NCBI GenBank assembly: GCA_036877525.1
Contig: JAZGTH010000100.1
Coordinates: 1,488,001-1,552,000, forward strand
Reading direction: 5' to 3'
Source: Chromobotia macracanthus
Lineage: Eukaryota; Chordata; Actinopteri; Cypriniformes; Botiidae
DNA length: 64,000 bases
This document shows positions 58,988 to 64,000 of the stretch, piece by piece. Position numbers and translations under genes: made by a program. The notes below the pieces were generated by a model. That model was not told where the DNA came from, made no database searches, and saw nothing but the letters and a program-made list of their open reading frames with translations. How positions within the stretch are numbered: position 1 is the stretch's first letter; the number at the start of each line of letters is the position of its first letter.

Positions 58988-59247
58988 GAAAGTTCTAGGA
59001 ACATTCAAAATGTCCAGTTATTTAGACATTGTATTAACGTTATTGCTTGGAATAAAGAACGTTATTCAAACATGTTTTAAATTCTGGAACATTTTAAAAC
59101 ATTTCACTGATTACTTAAAAATAATGTTTTTGATACATGTGATATATAATGTTAAAAACATTCTACTAACGTTACTGATAGAACTTTTTTGATAACTTTG
59201 AGTGACCTTTTATAGATCGTTCTGAGAATGTTTCCTGGTAGCTGGGA
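58988..59247 (+). mobile_element. CCAGCTAACA-family MITE, copy 9 (one end missing)
   Basis: Begins internally at GAAAGTTCTAGGAACATTCA and passes TTTAGACATTGTATTAACGT and CATTCTACTAACGTTACTGA. It ends TTCTGAGAATGTTTCCTGGT followed by AGCTGGGA. The first quarter of the element is absent. Confidence 0.85.
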
Positions 59248-60527
59248 TATCACAGTGATGTCACAAGTCATGTTGGCATCGAAGACAAATGCTGCCATTG
59301 TCTCCCGTGAACTGCAATTCTCACCTGCAACCAGACCAGGGCTGGCTAGCTGCCAAGAGTACTTGGCAGAGTTTTCCGTGAACCAGGAACCTGTGTTCCT
59401 GCTGAAAAGAAAAAAACTTCTGCTGGGCTCCTGGGAGATGAGGCCCCAGAGGAGGATTTGAGGGCCTGATAGGATTATATTATCTTTCTTTACACAACAT
59501 TGATGAGGATAAGGAATCCGCAGAGCGCTCAAGCTTTCCTAATGCTAAGAATCAGATGCCTTCATACAACAGTTCTTCCTTTCTACCCACAAACATACAC
59601 AACAACAAGCCTTTGCTAAAGTGTTTTCTCCAGCAGCTGGACTTGAGAAGGTTTGCTTGGATTATTTCACCATAAACCAACATTGCTGTTTATTACATTA
59701 GGGGAAATTTGTTCCATATACTTAATACTTTGCTCCATATGTTTCATATTGTATACCTTGAACTTAGGATATTACGTTATTAGTGATATTTTTCTTCCAC
59801 ACTGAGCCAAAAGCTAATACAACTTGTTTGAAAACAGAAATATATATGTAAAATGGTCACAAAAAAGACAGATGAGCCATTACACAAGTGTGCATGCTCT
59901 GTGCATTATGGAATAGCGGATGGTATGCTACTATGCTAAACCGTATGTAACCAGAAATGATGGTTAATAAAAGGCAGCTATGTGGAGCAGAATTTTTGGA
60001 CCAATGAGATTTCATTGTGGGTGGGGCTACCCAGGAGTGACAGATATAGAAACAGAGCACATTGCAGAAGAGCATTCAACTAACATTTCCTTGACAATTT
60101 AAATGATTATTTACAGAAAACCTAGTATTACAATAGTGCTTATAGATAACACTACTGTCTGCAGTATATTAAAACTGTACACGTCCTCTATTATGAATCA
60201 CTCCATAACTAAAATACGATGTGTCATCTCAATTCAAAGTGCATTAAGAACAGAGACATTGATTATTCTATCTGTATAATAAGCACTTCTCTGTGCATCT
60301 GTGTTTCAAGACAAAATGGCAAATAATAAAGGTCAATATAAGGCCGGGCACACTAACATAAAGCTAATCATCATCTCTTAGAAGCACACAGGACCACTCA
60401 ATGTTAAAAATGAGAAGAGAGAGCATAGTTTTGCTTCCATCAGCTGTGGTCAAAGGTGAAACCTATGTCCTGAAAGCACTGCTGAATTATATGCCATTTT
60501 TAGAGCAGTTCTTCAAAGGTTCAAAGG

Positions 60528-60563
60528 AAAAGGACTGTAATCAGGAAAAGGACTGTAATCAGG
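60528..60563. repeat. 18-bp direct tandem duplication
   Basis: GGAAAAGGACTGTAATCA occurs twice in succession. A single local duplication. Confidence 0.85.
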
Positions 60564-63107
60564 TCAGAAAGAGGCCATTTGAGGCCCGGAGAACCCCAGC
60601 TCAGATCAGCAGTGAGGAGCATGGAGCTGTTTAAGACAGTTATGTACTCCCGTCAGATAAGGTATGTGTCCCTTTTTGATCTTTCCTCTTGGCTTTGATC
60701 AGTGGCTTTGAGGGCGAGTGTGTGGTGTTCATTTAGACAGTAGGCAGCAGGCAGACGCAATGGACTTGCTACAGGAAAGCTGAGAACATGACATAAAGAT
60801 CTGCCTTTGGTCTTACGCTGTGGGCTTCTTAGATCTGAGCAACAGTGATTGCTTCAATCAAACTGTAATGCACTGATCCTAGATAAATGTGTCAAAATGT
60901 CATCCAAACATTACTCTACATACTTGCAATGTAACACCTAATAAATGGGTAATAAACTTTTTCCAAAATTCCTTGTTCTTTACAAATGATGTTTTTCAAG
61001 CCACAGAGGCAGCTGTCGGATACACACTGCTGATCTGTTGCATCCTTTTACAACAGAATTTGGGCATCGTGAGCAAACTCCACTGAGCTAAATCTTCTCT
61101 GATTATGTGTGGCTGTCTGCCTCCTCTGATAAAGAAAAAAACTCTTTCCTTCCCTTCTGCCCAGCCCCCCTCATGTCTTACTAGGATAACACAAAGACAT
61201 TTCTCTGCAGCGTTAAAAACAAAGAGATACCTATACAGTATTAATCTATTTGAATCTATTTGAAGTGTGTTGAATCCAGAATGGAGCTGGATCTTTACAT
61301 ATGACAATCAGTCGTTGCAGTTCTCTGTGCTTGCAAGCACAGTGAACCAAGTAAGCTCTTACTATGGAGGTTGCAAGATCAGATTGGGGGTTGGATTAAA
61401 GCTTTGGCTCATCAGCAATGCAAGAGGTTGGGACACGGTTATGGTTACCAGATTAGCCAGAGAAATTAAGCATCTTAAAACAAAGAGTAGCAACAAATCC
61501 AGATTTGCAGGAAACCCATTAAAGCAAACAGAGCATGGATGAGCATCAGTGCCAGGGGCATCAAGATCATAACTGGCTTCAAAACTACGACTTAACTAGT
61601 CTTAACTTAGTCCAACAGCATGCTAATGGACCATCTACAGTTCATTCCCTGATTGTCTGGTGCATATCTCTCACTATATTATATTTATATTAGTAAGGTC
61701 ACTTCTTTACACACATAAACACATTATGTCAAGCGAACATATAAACATATAAACAATTTTGAACTTACTCAGCTGTTTTTAAATTATTCAACTGCTTGTT
61801 TGGTCTTATTTTGAAACCAAGACAATGCAAACAACATAAGAAACTCTTAGAAAAATCTAGCTGTTTACGACAGAATCAATGTACTGTGCTGGAATGTACA
61901 ATGTACCGTCTTTTCCTACACTGTTGTCCAAAGAGTTGATGATCCACAGCAACCAACAATCAAAGAAGAAAAGCTGCTTAAAAGTCTTAGAAAAGAGGCA
62001 CATAATGAACCTTAGAAAAGATGGACAATGAATTAAGTGTTGTGCAAATGAGTGAAACAGCCATCATTCTCAGAACACACTTAGAAGAGGGCTGAGGACT
62101 CCATCAAAAGGTTTTAAACCACAGATCTTATCAGGTGTTAAAAGGGGCTGGGGAACAAAAGCATCCATTATCTTGTGTTCCTCTAAAATGAGACTGAGAA
62201 GATAGACTAAATAGTGTTTGTTGCAGGTTACGAGATCAGAGAGCTGCCAACTACATCCACACCTTTGGCTGAAGCAACTTGTTTGTGTTTATTAGCTTCA
62301 TTAAGAAACTTGGTGTGGCCCCAACAGTGCTGCTTGGTTTGTGTTTATGTCCCTGGAGGATTACTGAAAGTCATTTAAAATTTTCATCATATTCACAAAA
62401 TATTTACATAATTTACATACTGCAAATGTTTCAATACTTAATTGCTAAACAATTAATTTGCATAATATAATGCTTGTGGGGAGAATAAAGAGAGAAAAAA
62501 CTTTAGACTTTTGCCACATATATATTTATCATACATAAAATGCTAGCTACCATAACAGCCTTTACAAGGCAAAAATCTCCAAAGCCATTTTTATTCCAAA
62601 AAATTCATTTCCACCAATAAATGCCTTTATTATACAAAAATGCCTTTATTTACAAAATGCATAACTGATGTGGACATGTTTGATAAATGACAAACTGACA
62701 GTAGTTCTCCATTCAGAAATCATCCCATACAAGACCCACTTTAAAGCTAATGGTCTCTATTCAGCAGTGAGCTGATGACTGGGTGATTACCTAGTAACCA
62801 GCCCAAACTTCGGAGGTCCTGCAGGAATCCCAGGATGTGTGTAATGCAAGCGGGCCCATCCTTGTGGGAATGAGGAGCAAGCAGGGAGGCTCTTTTGGAG
62901 TCTATCTGTTTTATTGTTATTAACAGGGAGGAGGAAACTCAAAATCAATCCAGTTCTGATGCTCCGTAGAAGCAAAACCAAGTCCCAGCAAGAGGAAATA
63001 AATCTGTCATGATCAATTAGATCCAGGATATGAATAGTTCTCAGGGGTTAAGTGGTGATTTGATTTATGTTTGCATCCTTCTTGACTGCTAGTTTACAAA
63101 CATAACA

Positions 63108-63148
63108 GCATAGAACAGAACAGAATAGAATAGAACAGAATAGAACAG
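63108..63148. repeat. (AGAAC/AGAAT)n pentanucleotide repeat
   Basis: About eight units alternating AGAAC and AGAAT, a minisatellite-like simple repeat. Confidence 0.85.
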
Positions 63149-63314
63149 GGATTTAGGGTCTCATGTTTGATTCAAATATCATTGAGCTCTGGTTTCTGAA
63201 CGCTACACCCAATTTAGATGTTATCATCTTAATTGGGCATCAATAAAATATTTCATCAGAGTTCTGAAGAACATCATTCAAAACAAATGATATTCAAACC
63301 ACAGACTTGTGCCT

Positions 63315-63534
63315 ACCCAGCTAACAGGGAATGTTGGCTAACGTATTCTAAAGGTACTCTAAAGAACCTTAAACATAAAGAATGTTTAAAGCTCTTATAA
63401 CATTAATACAACGTCTAAAATACTGGACATTTTGAACATTTACAATAAACTTTTAAAATAACATTTTTAATATTCTTGTTACATAATGGAAACATTAGAG
63501 AAACATTCTTACAACCTAAAATTGTTGGCTGGGT
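63315..63534 (-). mobile_element. CCAGCTAACA-family MITE, copy 10 (internally deleted)
   Basis: Both ends are present (ACCCAGCTAACAGGGAATGT and CCTAAAATTGTTGGCTGGGT), but only about 220 bp lie between them. The AGTAACATTA central block is missing. Confidence 0.85.
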
Positions 63535-64000
63535 ACATCAGGCACCTATGGACGTGTGATGAGAGTGATAAGGGTGGTGGTGTTCGAGACAGTGGGGGGT
63601 GTCATTAATTACTTTACTTGAACTAACAAGTACATAAACGAGCAGTTATCTGTTTGTCCCCGAGCAACTTAAGTGCTGCTTTAAAACAGAGTGCCTGAGA
63701 AGAATGATTCAGTTCAGCTCCCAAAGCTCACCTAGAGCGAGGGCTCTTTCTGCTTCAATGGTCTTCACTTGCAGGGACAAATGAGTTCGTCAGCTGACTC
63801 GGGAGATTGCCAGGTCACAGAGAAAGAGAGAACAAAAGAGACCTTACCACCACAGGCTGTCATATGTCTTATATATATCCTGTCATATGTCATATACCCA
63901 TCCAAAAAAAAATGATGAACTGGTGCCCCACTGACTACAGCATAATTTCAGCTCTGCAGGTTTCCTTATTGGCATTCAAAATGTTCCAAATGTTCCCATT

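Larger units (their letters stand above)
54083..64000. other. Distal upstream flank, no gene supported
   Basis: Contains a SINE (54874-55026), three MITE copies (55215-55558, 58988-59247 and 63315-63534), a foldback (57707-57820), an 18-bp direct duplication (60528-60563) and a pentanucleotide run (63108-63148). Sequence-complex stretches at about 57000-57240, 58230-58580, 59250-59540 and 62780-63000 are not repeat-like and might be regulatory. A weak candidate micro-exon sits at 63732-63767 on the minus strand. Confidence 0.55.

Noticed and set aside
59152..59532. 126-codon open frame on the minus strand
   Set aside because: It overlaps the end of a MITE copy and shows no protein-like features outside it.

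Overview
The window looks like nuclear DNA from a teleost fish, most likely a cypriniform (zebrafish/carp group). Protein-coding exons are short and have canonical GT/AG boundaries. They sit in AT-rich introns littered with tRNA-derived SINEs and small palindromic DNA transposons of kinds I recognise from cyprinid genomes. Nothing prokaryotic or viral is present. The exact species and the a/b paralogue status of the genes cannot be fixed from the sequence alone.

Layout. (1) Positions 1-28297, plus strand: the last nine coding exons of an organic-anion transporter gene, slco3a1 (OATP3A1). The 5' exons lie outside the window. Its 3' UTR probably runs to about 30.9 kb. (2) About 31.15-44.85 kb, minus strand: csrnp1, encoding the cysteine/serine-rich nuclear protein CSRNP1 (AXUD1), apparently complete. 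A GC-rich non-coding first exon and promoter lie near 44.6-44.85 kb, followed by a 6.4-kb first intron and four coding exons encoding 575 residues. The two genes converge tail to tail, with only about 0.3 kb between their best poly(A) signals. (3) About 44.85-64.0 kb: no gene that I can support. This is upstream flank of csrnp1 with SINEs, four copies of one MITE family, microsatellites, some foldback sequences and a few compositionally complex non-repeat blocks that could hold regulatory elements.

Function. slco3a1 encodes a multi-pass plasma-membrane transporter. csrnp1 encodes a nuclear, probably DNA-binding transcriptional regulator of the immediate-early type; its 3' UTR carries AU-rich elements and its promoter has an NF-kB-like site. 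The two products are not expected to act together. They are neighbours here although the human orthologues are on different chromosomes.

The most notable non-genic items are a 138-bp 28S rRNA-derived fragment inside an slco3a1 intron, ten dispersed copies of one MITE family, a tandem array of a 30-bp unit in csrnp1 intron 1, and two clean inverted repeats in the upstream flank. I did not find evidence for a previously undescribed system.
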